Shown one piece after another: positions 23,746-33,046 of a stretch of 39,511 nt of DNA (positions are counted from its first letter, which is position 1; every line of letters begins with the position of its first letter). Both the position numbers and the translations under genes were made by a program. This DNA is from an uncultured Saccharofermentans sp. Its GTDB lineage: Bacteria > Bacillota > Clostridia > Saccharofermentanales > Saccharofermentanaceae. The DNA lies in contig CAJOJI010000033.1 of the NCBI GenBank assembly GCA_905234715.1, forward strand, positions 1 to 39,511. The letters run 5' to 3'. The notes beneath the pieces were generated by a model. That model was not told where the DNA came from, ran no database searches, and worked only from the letters and a program-made list of their open reading frames with translations.

Positions 23746-25182
23746 TCAGGTTCTTGCTCCCGGTTTCATCAATCTCTGTGCGGCCTGTCTCTTCTTTCTT
23801 TCAAGGCTTAATGTTCCGCTTCTGGATACTGAAAGGATAAGTCCGTAAGCGATAAGGAGCGTGACCTGCGCCGTACCGCCGTAGCTTACGAACGGAAGCG
23901 TTACGCCCGTAGCAGGAATGACCTGCAGCTCAACGGAGATATTCATCAGAACTTCGACGAATATCAGCGCCGTACATCCGGTCGCAATAGTCCTCGAGAA
24001 CACATCTTTGGCCCGCCAGCACACAATGACGCACATGACGAACATAACCATATACATAAGTATCAGCAGTACCCCTCCGACAAAGCCCGTTTCCTCTACA
24101 TAGATAGAGAAAATATAGTCGTTCTGAGCCTCTGATACGTAATTATATTTAGATCTGGAATTGCCGAGACCGACACCCCACATGCCGCCGGAACCTAATG
24201 CATTGTGGGCGTTATCAACCTGTCTTGTATCGTCTCGTGTAAGACCCTCTTCCTCGTTGTCGAGTTCTTCCTCGTCCGCCGTAAAGATAGCGATTCGCTT
24301 GAACACGTGCGCGTAGTTCTTCATAAAGCTTTCGCGCTTTGCTGCAGGCATTACGGCAAATACAAGTGCTCCTAAAATGCCTCCGAGAACTGCAAGGACA
24401 CCCAATCCGGTAAGCCATGACTTCAATGAGATCTCAGAAACCAATGCGCACATGAATACGACTGCGGCAACGATGATGAAGCATGAAAGATGCGGCTGCA
24501 AAAGGATGATGACATCGACCAGGATACAGAAGACGACAGGAATGATGAACTCAACCGCAGTATTGATAATGAGTCTTGCGCGGCGTGTTTTTCCCGGTTT
24601 GATCTTACCTTCGCTTCTGAGTCTTGCGATCAATGAACGGTATCCCGCAAACGCAACGATAAGAGCGACCTTGATGATCTCCGAACTTTGGAGCTGGATA
24701 GGTCCGATGTTGATCCAGCGGCTCGCACCGTGCTCACGTCCTACGCCGAGAGCAAGCGTCATGAATGCAAGACCGAGGCTCAATACATATGCTGAAATAC
24801 AGATCCATTTCTGTCTGAAGAAATCGATCGGGATGAACGCAATGATGAACATCATGACGATTCCCGCAACGGTAAATCTTATCTGTCTGGTAAGGAACCA
24901 GGATGAGTCCTGGAACTGGCCGTATGCGTCAGGACCGGATACTGAATAAAGGATGATGAGTCCGAAAACGAGCATGACGAAGATCATGATGATCATCGGA
25001 ATGTTTGAAGACTTAACGGCCTTTTCGATGGAAGCGGCGTTAATGCCTTCCATCACATTCTTTGAAGGCGGTTCGATAAGTTTGTCGATATCGGTTACCT
25101 GGTCATGCTTCGGCTCGGGAGCATGAACTTTCTCACTCCCCGGCATGTCCGGAATTATCGATTTTCTTTTCTTCTCTGCCAT
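23746..25182 (-). CDS. ftsW: SEDS peptidoglycan polymerase FtsW
   Basis: Lipid II polymerase of the divisome, paired with a class B penicillin-binding protein. About 60 cytoplasmic residues precede ten predicted membrane helices. SEDS motifs include SSWFLTRQIRFT, GASRWINIGPIQLQSSEIIKVALI, LLLQPHLS-type region (VIILLQPHLSCFIIV), YNYVSEAQNDYIFSIYVEETG and LPFVSYGGT. Start ATG 25182 follows the murF stop by three bases. It sits where mraY-murD-ftsW would be expected, but mraY and murD are missing. The second SEDS gene, rodA, is at 36.6 kb. Confidence 0.93.
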   Translation of the reverse strand: MAEKKRKSIIPDMPGSEKVHAPEPKHDQVTDIDKLIEPPSKNVMEGINAASIEKAVKSSNIPMIIMIFVMLVFGLIILYSVSGPDAYGQFQDSSWFLTRQIRFTVAGIVMMFIIAFIPIDFFRQKWICISAYVLSLGLAFMTLALGVGREHGASRWINIGPIQLQSSEIIKVALIVAFAGYRSLIARLRSEGKIKPGKTRRARLIINTAVEFIIPVVFCILVDVIILLQPHLSCFIIVAAVVFMCALVSEISLKSWLTGLGVLAVLGGILGALVFAVMPAAKRESFMKNYAHVFKRIAIFTADEEELDNEEEGLTRDDTRQVDNAHNALGSGGMWGVGLGNSRSKYNYVSEAQNDYIFSIYVEETGFVGGVLLILMYMVMFVMCVIVCWRAKDVFSRTIATGCTALIFVEVLMNISVELQVIPATGVTLPFVSYGGTAQVTLLIAYGLILSVSRSGTLSLERKKRQAAQRLMKPGART

Positions 25183-25185
25183 CCG

Positions 25186-26640
25186 TCAGGCATTTCCCTT
25201 CTCGATAAAGCTCTTTGCAACTTTCTCAAAGCCGAAGCTGTGAGAAGCCTTGAAGAGTATTGCATCTCCGTCTCTTACATAATCCTCGAGACGTCTGCTG
25301 ACATCTTCCGTATCTTTACATTTTACTATTTCGAGCTTCATATTTATCATGTGAGCTCCTCTGATAAAATCATCGGCATTCTCACCTGTTACAAATACTC
25401 TGTCAAAATCATATGAAGCGCAGTCTTTTCCGGTTAATTCATGAAGGCCGGATGCAAAATCACCGAGCTCGAGCATACCGCCCAAAGCCAGTACTTTACG
25501 GTGTCCTTTAGCCTTCTTTGAAAAATTCAGGAATGCATTTTCCATTGATTCGGGAGATGCATTATATGCATCGTTCATGATGATATATTTCGCGGTCTCC
25601 GTGATCGCTCCCCTGCCGTCCATCGCACTTCTGCTGCTGATAACTTCAGCGATCTTTTTCTGTGTTTCAGAAGAACTTGTGATGCCTGTCATGTATGCGC
25701 AGAAGATCGCAAAGAGAGCATTTCTTATCGCGCTCTGGCCGTACATTCCGACGTTAAGAGGAACAGTGAATTCTGATCTTTCATCCATTCTCTTAAGTAC
25801 AGCACGGAAGGACATTCCTGTTTCCGTTTCCTCAACATCAGTTGCGGATACGATAAGCGGACAAGGCAGATCGTCATCTGATCCTGCCATGATGCCTGCA
25901 ATGAAATTATTGATCGGAAGTTCTTTTACGCAGTGGTCGAAAAGTCTTCTGTCGTCCGCATTAACGGCAATGATGCCGCCGTCCGTAAGGCCTTCGCAGA
26001 TCTCCATCTTGGCCTTTAAGATAGCCTCTTTGCTTCCTAAAATTCCGATATGTGAATAACCGACATTCGTGATTATCGCGATGTCAGGTCTTGCAATCTT
26101 GGTAAGGTATGAGATCTGTCCTTCGCCTCTCATTCCCATCTCTACAACGATAACTTCGCTGTCTTCGGGAGCAGAAAGAATCGTCTTGCTCATACCGATC
26201 TCATTGTTGTTATTTGCAACTGTCGAATGAACTTTAAGACCTGTTTTCAAAACTTCGGTGATCATGGTCCTTGTGGATGTCTTTCCGACGGAACCTGTTA
26301 TCGCAATCACCTTGCATCCGAGCTTGAATCTGTAGTGATTTGCAAGGAGTCCCAATGCACGAACGGTGTCTTCAACAACGATCGCAACAGCGCCTTCGGG
26401 TACTGCTTCCTCATCGTTTGTAACAACGGCGCAGGCGCCTAATTCTATTGCTTTTGCGAGGAACTTGTTGCCGTCAAAATTCTCGCCCTGCAATGCGATG
26501 AAAAGCTCACCCTTGCCGATCGTTCTCGTATCTGTCGATACACCTGTTACATCAATGGCCGTTGCAAAAACGATTGCATCGGTCTTCGATACAAGTCTGC
26601 CTCCGACAGCTTTCTTAACTTCTTCAAGGGTAAACATCAT
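25186..26640 (-). CDS. murF: UDP-MurNAc-tripeptide:D-Ala-D-Ala ligase
   Basis: Adds D-Ala-D-Ala to complete the UDP-MurNAc-pentapeptide. Mur-ligase ATP loop AITGSVGKTSTRTMI (about residue 110), VVEMGMRGEGQI with the conserved EMG, TNVGYSHIG, IMNDAYNASPESM and ALGGMLELG are all present. Length 484 is usual. Its ATG overlaps the murE stop (ATGA), so translation is coupled. Confidence 0.95.
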   Translation of the reverse strand: MMFTLEEVKKAVGGRLVSKTDAIVFATAIDVTGVSTDTRTIGKGELFIALQGENFDGNKFLAKAIELGACAVVTNDEEAVPEGAVAIVVEDTVRALGLLANHYRFKLGCKVIAITGSVGKTSTRTMITEVLKTGLKVHSTVANNNNEIGMSKTILSAPEDSEVIVVEMGMRGEGQISYLTKIARPDIAIITNVGYSHIGILGSKEAILKAKMEICEGLTDGGIIAVNADDRRLFDHCVKELPINNFIAGIMAGSDDDLPCPLIVSATDVEETETGMSFRAVLKRMDERSEFTVPLNVGMYGQSAIRNALFAIFCAYMTGITSSSETQKKIAEVISSRSAMDGRGAITETAKYIIMNDAYNASPESMENAFLNFSKKAKGHRKVLALGGMLELGDFASGLHELTGKDCASYDFDRVFVTGENADDFIRGAHMINMKLEIVKCKDTEDVSRRLEDYVRDGDAILFKASHSFGFEKVAKSFIEKGNA

Positions 26641-28151
26641 ATATTTCCTTCTCGCTCTATTACAGCATTTCTTGCCTGCTCGCAGTCATCGAAATGGATG
26701 GTCTTATCTGCAAAGATCTGATAGTCTTCGTGGCCCTTGCCTGCGATAAGAACCGTATCACCTGCTCCGGCCAAGTTGACCGCGAGCCTGATGGCTTTGG
26801 TCCTGTCAGACTCTATCTCATATTTTCCTTCTGTTTTTGAAATTCCTGTAACGATATCCTGAATGATCGCATCAGGTTCTTCGTTTCTGGGATTATCTGA
26901 TGTGATGACCGTGTAATCAGACAGATTGCCTGATACTTCGCCCATCTCAAAACGTCTTGTTTTCGCGCGGTTTCCGCCACATCCGAAAACAGTGATTATC
27001 CTGCCTTCGGTATATTCCTTAAGCGTTTCAAGAACGCTCTCAAGAGCAGCCGCATTGTGAGCATAATCGACCAGGATGTTTACTCCGAAATTATTCTCTA
27101 CAGGCTGCATTCTTCCTGGTACGCTGATGTTTTCCAAAGCGTCCTTAACGGCATCAATGCCGATGCCTTCGATGTATGCCGAACATATTGCGCAGAGCGC
27201 ATTATAAACATTGAACTTGCCGGGAAGTGCGACGAAGATGTCGCCCTTATAATATTCGGAATCGAGTTCGAAAACCGTTCCCGTTACATGACCTCTTCTT
27301 TCAGGCCTTAAATTCCTTGCAGTAAAATCAGCTTTGCCTTCGACTGAATATGTAAGAAGACTTACTTTGCCCTTGCAGTATTCCGCAACTCTTTCTGCAG
27401 CATCGCAGTCGGCATTGAGGATACCGTTATCGCAGCTGTCAAAGATCTTAAGCTTGCAGGAAATATAATCTTCCATGTCGGGATGCTCATTGGGAGCAAT
27501 GTGATCTTCGTAAAGGTTCGTAAATGCAGCAGTACGGTATCTGATGCCTCTTACTCTATCGAGTTTGAGAGCCTGTGAAGATACTTCCATAACGAGGTCA
27601 TTTGAACCGTTTTTAACGAGCTTATCCATCATCTCATAGAGTTCTCTTGATTCAGGTGTGGTGTGTGATGAATGAGTCTTCTCACCTGCGATGATGTTGC
27701 ATACGGTTCCGATGAGGCCGGTATTCTTTCCGCTTCTTTCGAGTATCTCTCTTAACATGAAAGCCGTGGTGGTCTTTCCCTTTGTTCCGGTGATACCGAA
27801 TACGGCCAATTCCTTTTCGGGATGGCCGTAGAAATTCGCACTGAGATCGGCAAGATTCTTATGCGTATCTTCGATCTCAACAATGCTTACCTTGTTTGTA
27901 TCTGATAAAGCCTTTAATTCGTCTTCAGAAAAGCCTTCTCTTCTGCTGTCCACAACAATTGCAGAAGCGCCCTGTTCAGCTGCCTTAGCTGCAAACGTAT
28001 GACCGTCTACGGTAAAGCCCTTTACACAGACAAAAAGAGAACCTGAGATAACTTTGCGGGAGTCAAATTCAACAGAAGTGATCTCTTTATCAAGATCACC
28101 GGAAATAAGATTATATTCGATTCCGCTCAGAACGTTCCGGAGCTGCATCAC
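26637..28151 (-). CDS. murE: UDP-MurNAc-dipeptide:meso-diaminopimelate ligase
   Basis: Adds the third amino acid of the stem peptide. ATP loop GITGTKGKTTTAFML, TPESRELYEMM, MEVSSQALKLDRV, VDYAHNAAAL, and the specificity motif DNPRNE, which marks meso-diaminopimelate rather than lysine ligases. Length 504 is normal. A 140-base gap with a strong hairpin separates it from the upstream pbp gene, so it may have its own promoter. Confidence 0.95.
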   Translation of the reverse strand: MMQLRNVLSGIEYNLISGDLDKEITSVEFDSRKVISGSLFVCVKGFTVDGHTFAAKAAEQGASAIVVDSRREGFSEDELKALSDTNKVSIVEIEDTHKNLADLSANFYGHPEKELAVFGITGTKGKTTTAFMLREILERSGKNTGLIGTVCNIIAGEKTHSSHTTPESRELYEMMDKLVKNGSNDLVMEVSSQALKLDRVRGIRYRTAAFTNLYEDHIAPNEHPDMEDYISCKLKIFDSCDNGILNADCDAAERVAEYCKGKVSLLTYSVEGKADFTARNLRPERRGHVTGTVFELDSEYYKGDIFVALPGKFNVYNALCAICSAYIEGIGIDAVKDALENISVPGRMQPVENNFGVNILVDYAHNAAALESVLETLKEYTEGRIITVFGCGGNRAKTRRFEMGEVSGNLSDYTVITSDNPRNEEPDAIIQDIVTGISKTEGKYEIESDRTKAIRLAVNLAGAGDTVLIAGKGHEDYQIFADKTIHFDDCEQARNAVIEREGNI

Positions 28152-28258
28152 TTAAGTCCTTTTCTGTTTACTAACGCTTATGTTTTTCGCGTTTATGCCG
28201 ACAACTATATTAAATCAAAAAGTTCAAACTCTTATGTGGCAAAAAGAATGAAATTAAC

Positions 28259-28291
28259 GGAAGTGGCGCACCTATGTTTGTGCGTCACTCC
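28259..28291 (-). terminator. Hairpin directly after the pbp stop
   Basis: GGAGTGACGCAC pairs with GTGCGCCACTTCC (one mismatch, one bulge; 8-base loop). The T-rich run CATTCTTTTTG is about 15 bases further. It could end part of the transcription before murE or act as an attenuator/stability element in the cluster. Confidence 0.5.
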
Positions 28292-28292
28292 A

Positions 28293-30788
28293 TTAAGTAT
28301 CATCGTCATCATGGTTTTCGGGAGGAAGTGCGTCAGGCGGTGTGGGAGTCGGCTGGCTGTTTGATCCCGTGCTGGTCAAAGTTACGTAGATAATATCTCC
28401 GGCATAAACCGTGGAGCCTGATGTTACGCTCTGCGCTGTGCAGATGCCTTCGATATCGCTGTCCTTGTCGATCTTACAGTTGAGGTTCATCTTAAGACAC
28501 GCTTCAATACACTCGATGGCGGACATACCTATCATGTTCGGAACTCTCGTCGTGAGCATCTGCTCATCTGAGATTCCTTCAGGATAGAGCACGACTACGC
28601 CCGTCTTATAAAGCGTGTGATAGTAGTCAGGATATGTTCTTGCAACGATCGTTTCGGGCGTCATGTCCATGGTTCCGTAAAGAGTTGAAAGACCGTTAAC
28701 GGAAATCCTTGATGCAGCCTGTGAAGCGGGCATGCCGTCAACCTTCTGGACATACCATTCCTTCATGAGTTCGGTGTATTCCTCTTCGGTAAATCTTCTC
28801 TCAACGCCCATGTAAGCAAGCGTTCCTTCAACGATCTTTGCAGCTGTTGAAGCGGCAGAGGATGAACCGACCGTATGGTCTCTCGGCTTGTTGATGACTA
28901 CGAGAACAGCGATCTTAGGATCGTATGAAGGTGCATAGCATGAGAATGAAAGAACGTGAGCGCCCTTCAATTCACCGACGTCGATTGTGGATGTTGAGGT
29001 CTTACCTGCAACGGAATAACCTGCAACCTTACCTGCAGAACCGGTACCGTCGGAGACAACGCCTTCCATCAGGACTCTTACTCGCTTGCATGTGTCTTCA
29101 GAGAACACCGTACGGACTACCTCAGGCTCGATCTCGTCTATGATGTTGCCTTCAGGGTCAGTGATGTATTTAACGATATGCGGAACGAGAAGGTCGCCGC
29201 CGTTGATGATTGCGCAGTATGAAGTGATCAGCTGGATAGGCGTAACCGTCGAAGACTCGCCGTATGCGAGAACGGCCATATCGACCGTGGTCGGATCCTT
29301 ATGGAAGATTCCCTTACCTTCAGCAGGAAGATCGATTCCCGTGTGATCGTAGAAACCGAGCATTCTAACATATGAATAATACTTGGTGATTCCGATTCTG
29401 TATGCAAGCTGCGTGAAGACAGGGTTGCATGAGTTGTGGAATGCATCTTCGAGCGTCTCCATGCCGTGGTTGTAACCGCCTGACTTCTGGAGCCAGCAGG
29501 AGATCGTGTGCGTTGAGGAGATCGCGATAGGAGCATCGTTGAAAACCTCGCTCTCAGTCGAGAGGTTCTCCTCAAATGCCATACATGTCGTAAGCGACTT
29601 AAATGTTGAACCGGGCTCGTAAGTATCGGATACGCATCTGTTACGCCATGCGTTTGCCATTACATACTGAACGCGGTCGTCGTCGCTCATGACATTCCAT
29701 GTGCCGAGATCCATTCCGTAAGGCATCGCATAAGGATCGTTACAGTCGTAGTTAGGAATAGATACCATTGCATAAACTGCGCCGGTATAAGGGTTCATTA
29801 CGATTGCGCAGACACCGTCGATAGGATCATATTTGTCATATGCTTCCTTCGCAGCTTCTTCTGCGATTCTCTGGATACTTATGTCGATGTTGGTTACGAT
29901 GTTGTTGCCGTCTGAAACAGCTATCGTCGTAGCATCAGAATAAGGCAAAACACCGCCCGTGATTTCATCTGTTTCTGAATATCTGTATCCGTCTTCACCT
30001 GACAAAGTATCGTTGTAATAAGCCTCAAGTCCGTAAAGACCGTTAAGGCTGACACCGTCGTTTCTCGCATAGCCGATTACCTGCGAAGCAAGTGAACCGT
30101 AGTTATAGTATCTCTGCGGAACGGCAACGAATCCGAATCCCTTGACCTTATTCTCTTTCAGGAATTCATCGAACTGATCCTTTTTCTCCTGGGGAACGTT
30201 CTTAATGATGTCGCATCCTGCAACGTCATTTCTCGGATCGTTCTTGTCTGTGGGATCAACAGGAATTATCGAATCGAGCTTCTCATAAGATACGCCGAGC
30301 ATCGCAACGGTGTTCTCAATGATCTGTTCTCTCGTAAGGATGGTCGAAGTAACCATCTTAGGTGAGCAGATAACCGTGTAGTCGTATGTGTTGGATGCGA
30401 GAGGAACGAGATTTGCATCGTAGATCATTCCTCTGCTCGCACTGTATGTCATGAGCGTCCACTGTTCATCAGCGGCAGCTCTTGCGTACTTGTCGTAATC
30501 AGTTACGGTAGTGCGGTATAAAACATAGATCAGATATGCCGAAAAGAGGAATACGACTCCTGTTACAGCAACGATCCAGCCCTTTGCCCAGGCTGTTGAT
30601 TTTCTGGGCTTTACAGGCTTTTGCTGTACTTCCTTCTGGGGTTCGGGTTTGACCTCTGCACGTGCCCTTACCTCTGCTTCGGTAGGAATTATGGACTTAC
30701 CCTTTACGGGCTTTTTGTCATTACTTCTCGGGGTGCGCTGCATAGTAATCAGCCAATGCATCCTTGGAATCATTGACTTCATCATCAT
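28293..30788 (-). CDS. SpoVD/FtsI-type class B penicillin-binding protein with PASTA domain
   Basis: Division transpeptidase that cross-links peptidoglycan made by FtsW. Cytoplasmic tail, membrane helix about 70-92, dimerisation domain, then the transpeptidase with SxxK in EPGSTFKSL (about 404), SxN in FHNSCNP (about 463) and, in place of KTG, AGKTSTST (about 626). A PASTA domain (TTRVPNMIGMSAIECIEA..., about 735-806) and an acidic tail follow. The KTS third motif is a deviation from the near-invariant KTG. The start is uncertain: three ATGs cluster at 30788, others lie at 30773, 30761 and 30743, none with a strong ribosome site; all overlap the end of the ftsL-like gene in another frame. Confidence 0.9.
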   Translation of the reverse strand: MMMKSMIPRMHWLITMQRTPRSNDKKPVKGKSIIPTEAEVRARAEVKPEPQKEVQQKPVKPRKSTAWAKGWIVAVTGVVFLFSAYLIYVLYRTTVTDYDKYARAAADEQWTLMTYSASRGMIYDANLVPLASNTYDYTVICSPKMVTSTILTREQIIENTVAMLGVSYEKLDSIIPVDPTDKNDPRNDVAGCDIIKNVPQEKKDQFDEFLKENKVKGFGFVAVPQRYYNYGSLASQVIGYARNDGVSLNGLYGLEAYYNDTLSGEDGYRYSETDEITGGVLPYSDATTIAVSDGNNIVTNIDISIQRIAEEAAKEAYDKYDPIDGVCAIVMNPYTGAVYAMVSIPNYDCNDPYAMPYGMDLGTWNVMSDDDRVQYVMANAWRNRCVSDTYEPGSTFKSLTTCMAFEENLSTESEVFNDAPIAISSTHTISCWLQKSGGYNHGMETLEDAFHNSCNPVFTQLAYRIGITKYYSYVRMLGFYDHTGIDLPAEGKGIFHKDPTTVDMAVLAYGESSTVTPIQLITSYCAIINGGDLLVPHIVKYITDPEGNIIDEIEPEVVRTVFSEDTCKRVRVLMEGVVSDGTGSAGKVAGYSVAGKTSTSTIDVGELKGAHVLSFSCYAPSYDPKIAVLVVINKPRDHTVGSSSAASTAAKIVEGTLAYMGVERRFTEEEYTELMKEWYVQKVDGMPASQAASRISVNGLSTLYGTMDMTPETIVARTYPDYYHTLYKTGVVVLYPEGISDEQMLTTRVPNMIGMSAIECIEACLKMNLNCKIDKDSDIEGICTAQSVTSGSTVYAGDIIYVTLTSTGSNSQPTPTPPDALPPENHDDDDT

Positions 30789-31395
30789 TGATTCCGTCGG
30801 AGTTATAGTTTGCTCTTGTACGGAGCGAATCTGTATTAGGAACAGGAAGATTGATTACCTGATTCTGGTTAGGATCCTGCATTCCGAGCGCGATAGCCTG
30901 GGCACGGATAACATCCATGTCGGCGATACCGTTTGCGTTCTCTTCCGCATTAACGATTTCTCTCTTGATCGTATTGATCTGGTCCTTGAGATTTGAGTTG
31001 TCTCTTGCAAGCTCGGAAAGTTCTGTCTGAGGATAGAGAAGGAGCATTACAAAGAATCCCAAAAGGATAACGAGTCCGATCGATACGATGGTTTCGAAAA
31101 GTCTTCTTCCGGTTAATCTTCTGGACTTCTTCTTATTCTCAAGTCTCACCTTGGGATCCTCATGATCTTTTGCATACTGGACTGATCTTTCCTGAACTGC
31201 TTCATAAGAAACAACAGGATTTTCCTCAATGATCAGAGGTTCGTCTTCGATGAGTGGTGTAACGTCGGGTAATACTTCGCCGTTCTTGTAAACAAGATTG
31301 GTCTTTCCGGCAGACAGCACCTCATTAAGCGCTTCATCTTCAGCGCCCACATCGAAGCTTTTTATTTTTCTTTTCGATGTTAACTTAACTGCCAT
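30721..31395 (-). CDS. ftsL: FtsL/DivIC-like division protein
   Basis: A 224-residue bitopic protein: about 120 cytoplasmic residues ending in a basic patch (RLENKKKSRRLTGRR), one membrane helix (LFETIVSIGLVILLGFFVMLLL) and an external coiled coil (LARDNSNLKDQINTIKREIVNAEENA). This architecture and the position between rsmH and the class B penicillin-binding protein identify an FtsL-like subunit of the FtsQLB core, though primary sequence conservation is low. The cytoplasmic tail is longer than usual. The 3' end overlaps the start of pbp. Confidence 0.82.
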   Translation of the reverse strand: MAVKLTSKRKIKSFDVGAEDEALNEVLSAGKTNLVYKNGEVLPDVTPLIEDEPLIIEENPVVSYEAVQERSVQYAKDHEDPKVRLENKKKSRRLTGRRLFETIVSIGLVILLGFFVMLLLYPQTELSELARDNSNLKDQINTIKREIVNAEENANGIADMDVIRAQAIALGMQDPNQNQVINLPVPNTDSLRTRANYNSDGINDDEVNDSKDALADYYAAHPEK

Positions 31396-31423
31396 TACCT
31401 TTATTTACCCTTGTTTATTCTTA

Positions 31424-32392
31424 TCAGTTGTACTGTTCGTTATCGTTTCTCTCGAAAACCCTGAGTTTTGAACTGCGGGATCTCGGATTGATGTCGATCT
31501 CTTCCTGCGTCGGTTCGATCGGTTTCTTTGTTATTACCGTTCCGAGTGACTTCTTGCCGCAGACACATACAGGGAAATCTCTCGGACATGTGCACGGGCT
31601 CTCTGCCGTTCTGAACGCTTCTTTTACTATTCTGTCTTCGAGCGAATGGAATGTGATTATCGACATTCTTCCGCCCGGTTTAAGTCTTCTTATTCCGTCC
31701 TGAAGAAGTGTTTCAAGGCCGTCAAGCTCGTGGTTTACTTCGATTCTTATAGCCTGGAAGCATCTCTTTGCAGGATGCTGGTCCTCGCCTCTGCCGTGAC
31801 CCGGCATATATTCCTTGATAGCTGCAGCGAGTTCTGTCGTTCTTGAGAAAGGCTTTGTTCTTCTTCTCTCAACGATGCCGTCTGCAATTCTGCCGGCGTG
31901 ATGCTCTTCTCCGTATTCTCTGAAGATCCTCTCGAGATCGTCTCTGGAATATCTGTTAACTACTTCAGCAGCAGTGAGCCATTCGTTAGGATCCATTCTC
32001 ATATCCAAAGGACCGTTCTTCATATATGAGAAACCTCTCTCAGCCGTATCGAGCTGATATGAGGAGACACCAAGATCAGCCATGATGCCGTCGACCTTGC
32101 CGATCTTAAGGCTGCGGATGATATCATCGATATCTTTGTAATCGGATTTAACAGGCATCCAGTCGATGCCGGCAAATGCTTCTCTTCTTTCCATGCAGGC
32201 TGCAAGCGCTGCGTCATCCTTATCGATGGATACAAGGATGCCCTGCCCTTTCATTCTGCGTGCGATCTCGGCACTGTGGCTTCCGCCGCCTGCCGTACAA
32301 TCGACGTAGACTCCGCCCGGTCTGACGTTCAGTGAGTCAACCGTGGGATAGAGCAATACCGGGATGTGGTCAAAATCAGAGACCTTCAACAT
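31424..32392 (-). CDS. rsmH: 16S rRNA (cytosine-1402-N4) methyltransferase RsmH
   Basis: SAM-dependent methyltransferase acting on C1402 in the decoding centre. Opening HIPVLLYPTVDSL, SAM loop DCTAGGGSHSAEIA, DGIMADLGVSSYQLD, RRTKPFSRTTELA and PGGRMSIITFHSLEDRIVK are typical; length 322. Its ATG lies within the last codons of mraZ (17-base overlap) with GGAG 10 bases upstream. The mraZ-rsmH order is the universal start of the dcw cluster. Confidence 0.96.
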   Translation of the reverse strand: MLKVSDFDHIPVLLYPTVDSLNVRPGGVYVDCTAGGGSHSAEIARRMKGQGILVSIDKDDAALAACMERREAFAGIDWMPVKSDYKDIDDIIRSLKIGKVDGIMADLGVSSYQLDTAERGFSYMKNGPLDMRMDPNEWLTAAEVVNRYSRDDLERIFREYGEEHHAGRIADGIVERRRTKPFSRTTELAAAIKEYMPGHGRGEDQHPAKRCFQAIRIEVNHELDGLETLLQDGIRRLKPGGRMSIITFHSLEDRIVKEAFRTAESPCTCPRDFPVCVCGKKSLGTVITKKPIEPTQEEIDINPRSRSSKLRVFERNDNEQYN

Positions 32393-32807
32393 AATACTTC
32401 GTCTCCAATCCTTCTATGCCGCTTAAGTCGTGATCTTCGTTGTCATAGAAATTCTTTGTACAAATATCTAATTTACCGTCGTCGTTAAATACGCAGATCT
32501 CGTCGCCGGGCTTAGCGCCGATCCTGTCCCAAAGCTCGCTGTTAACGGAAATACGGCCCTGCGAATCAACGCTGACTTCACAAGCCTCACCAACGATCGC
32601 TCTCTTGATCTTACGCGCATTGGCATCCATCGAATTGAGCTTTGCGAGTTGTGTCTTTACCACATTCTCAAAATGATCCTTTGAGTAAACGCACAAATAG
32701 CCGACATCAAGGCTGTTTGTTACCACAACCTCTGCGCCGAGCAATTCTTTCTGCTTTGCAGGGATGAAAAATCTTCCCTTAGCGTCTACTTTCTTAATGT
32801 CTCTCAT
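32376..32807 (-). CDS. mraZ: Transcriptional regulator MraZ
   Basis: Small DNA-binding protein of the AbrB/SpoVT fold that regulates the dcw cluster. Two SpoVT/AbrB repeats are visible, each with a DxxGR-type core: KVDAKGRFFIPAKQKELLG and SVDSQGRISVNSELWDRIG. I use ATG 32807 (143 residues, normal length); the track start at 32903 is a TTG that lies inside the likely promoter/operator region and adds 32 residues foreign to the family. The ribosome site at 32807 is poor, which leaves some doubt. Confidence 0.93.
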   Translation of the reverse strand: MRDIKKVDAKGRFFIPAKQKELLGAEVVVTNSLDVGYLCVYSKDHFENVVKTQLAKLNSMDANARKIKRAIVGEACEVSVDSQGRISVNSELWDRIGAKPGDEICVFNDDGKLDICTKNFYDNEDHDLSGIEGLETKYYVEGL

Positions 32808-32865
32808 TCTGAGTCTCTTACAAGCTTGATTTATGCGATGTCGGAGGGTATCATTGCTGAAATCA

Positions 32866-32914
32866 GCCACTTTCCTCCACCAGAGTGGGAAATATCTCCC
32901 CAAATCACCACACA
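32866..32914. promoter_or_regulatory. Candidate MraZ-binding repeats
   Basis: Just downstream of the -10 of mraZ, read on the minus strand, TGG-containing blocks recur with about 10-base spacing (TGTGGTGATT, TGGGGAGATA, then TGGTGGAGGA and AAGTGGCTGA). MraZ is known to bind direct TGGGN-type repeats at its own promoter. Assignment is by position and resemblance. Confidence 0.45.
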
Positions 32915-32919
32915 GTTGT

Positions 32920-32948
32920 ATTTTATTCGTAACATTCTTTTAATGCAA
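32920..32948 (-). promoter_or_regulatory. Promoter of the dcw cluster (mraZ)
   Basis: TTGCAT, 17 bases, TAAAAT on the minus strand, about 110 bases before the MraZ ATG and directly followed by the TGG repeats. Confidence 0.6.
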
Positions 32949-33017
32949 GTGGATTTTTGTAATTTTTTGGAAATTTGTTAAATATTTTTTCCAGGTCGGT
33001 ACAGGCGCGAAAATACG

Positions 33018-33046
33018 GCGGATCTCCTACAAGGAAATCCGCTTTT
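33018..33046 (+). terminator. Isolated terminator-like hairpin in the mraZ-yegP gap
   Basis: GCGGAT/ATCCGC with inner TCC/GGA and TTTT on the plus side (CGTATTTT on the minus side). It lies in a divergent region (32949-33271) where no gene end needs a terminator, so it may end a small RNA or a lost gene. The rest of the gap is AT-rich and holds a perfect 14-bp palindrome, GTTAAAATTTTAAC, at 33129-33142. Confidence 0.4.
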
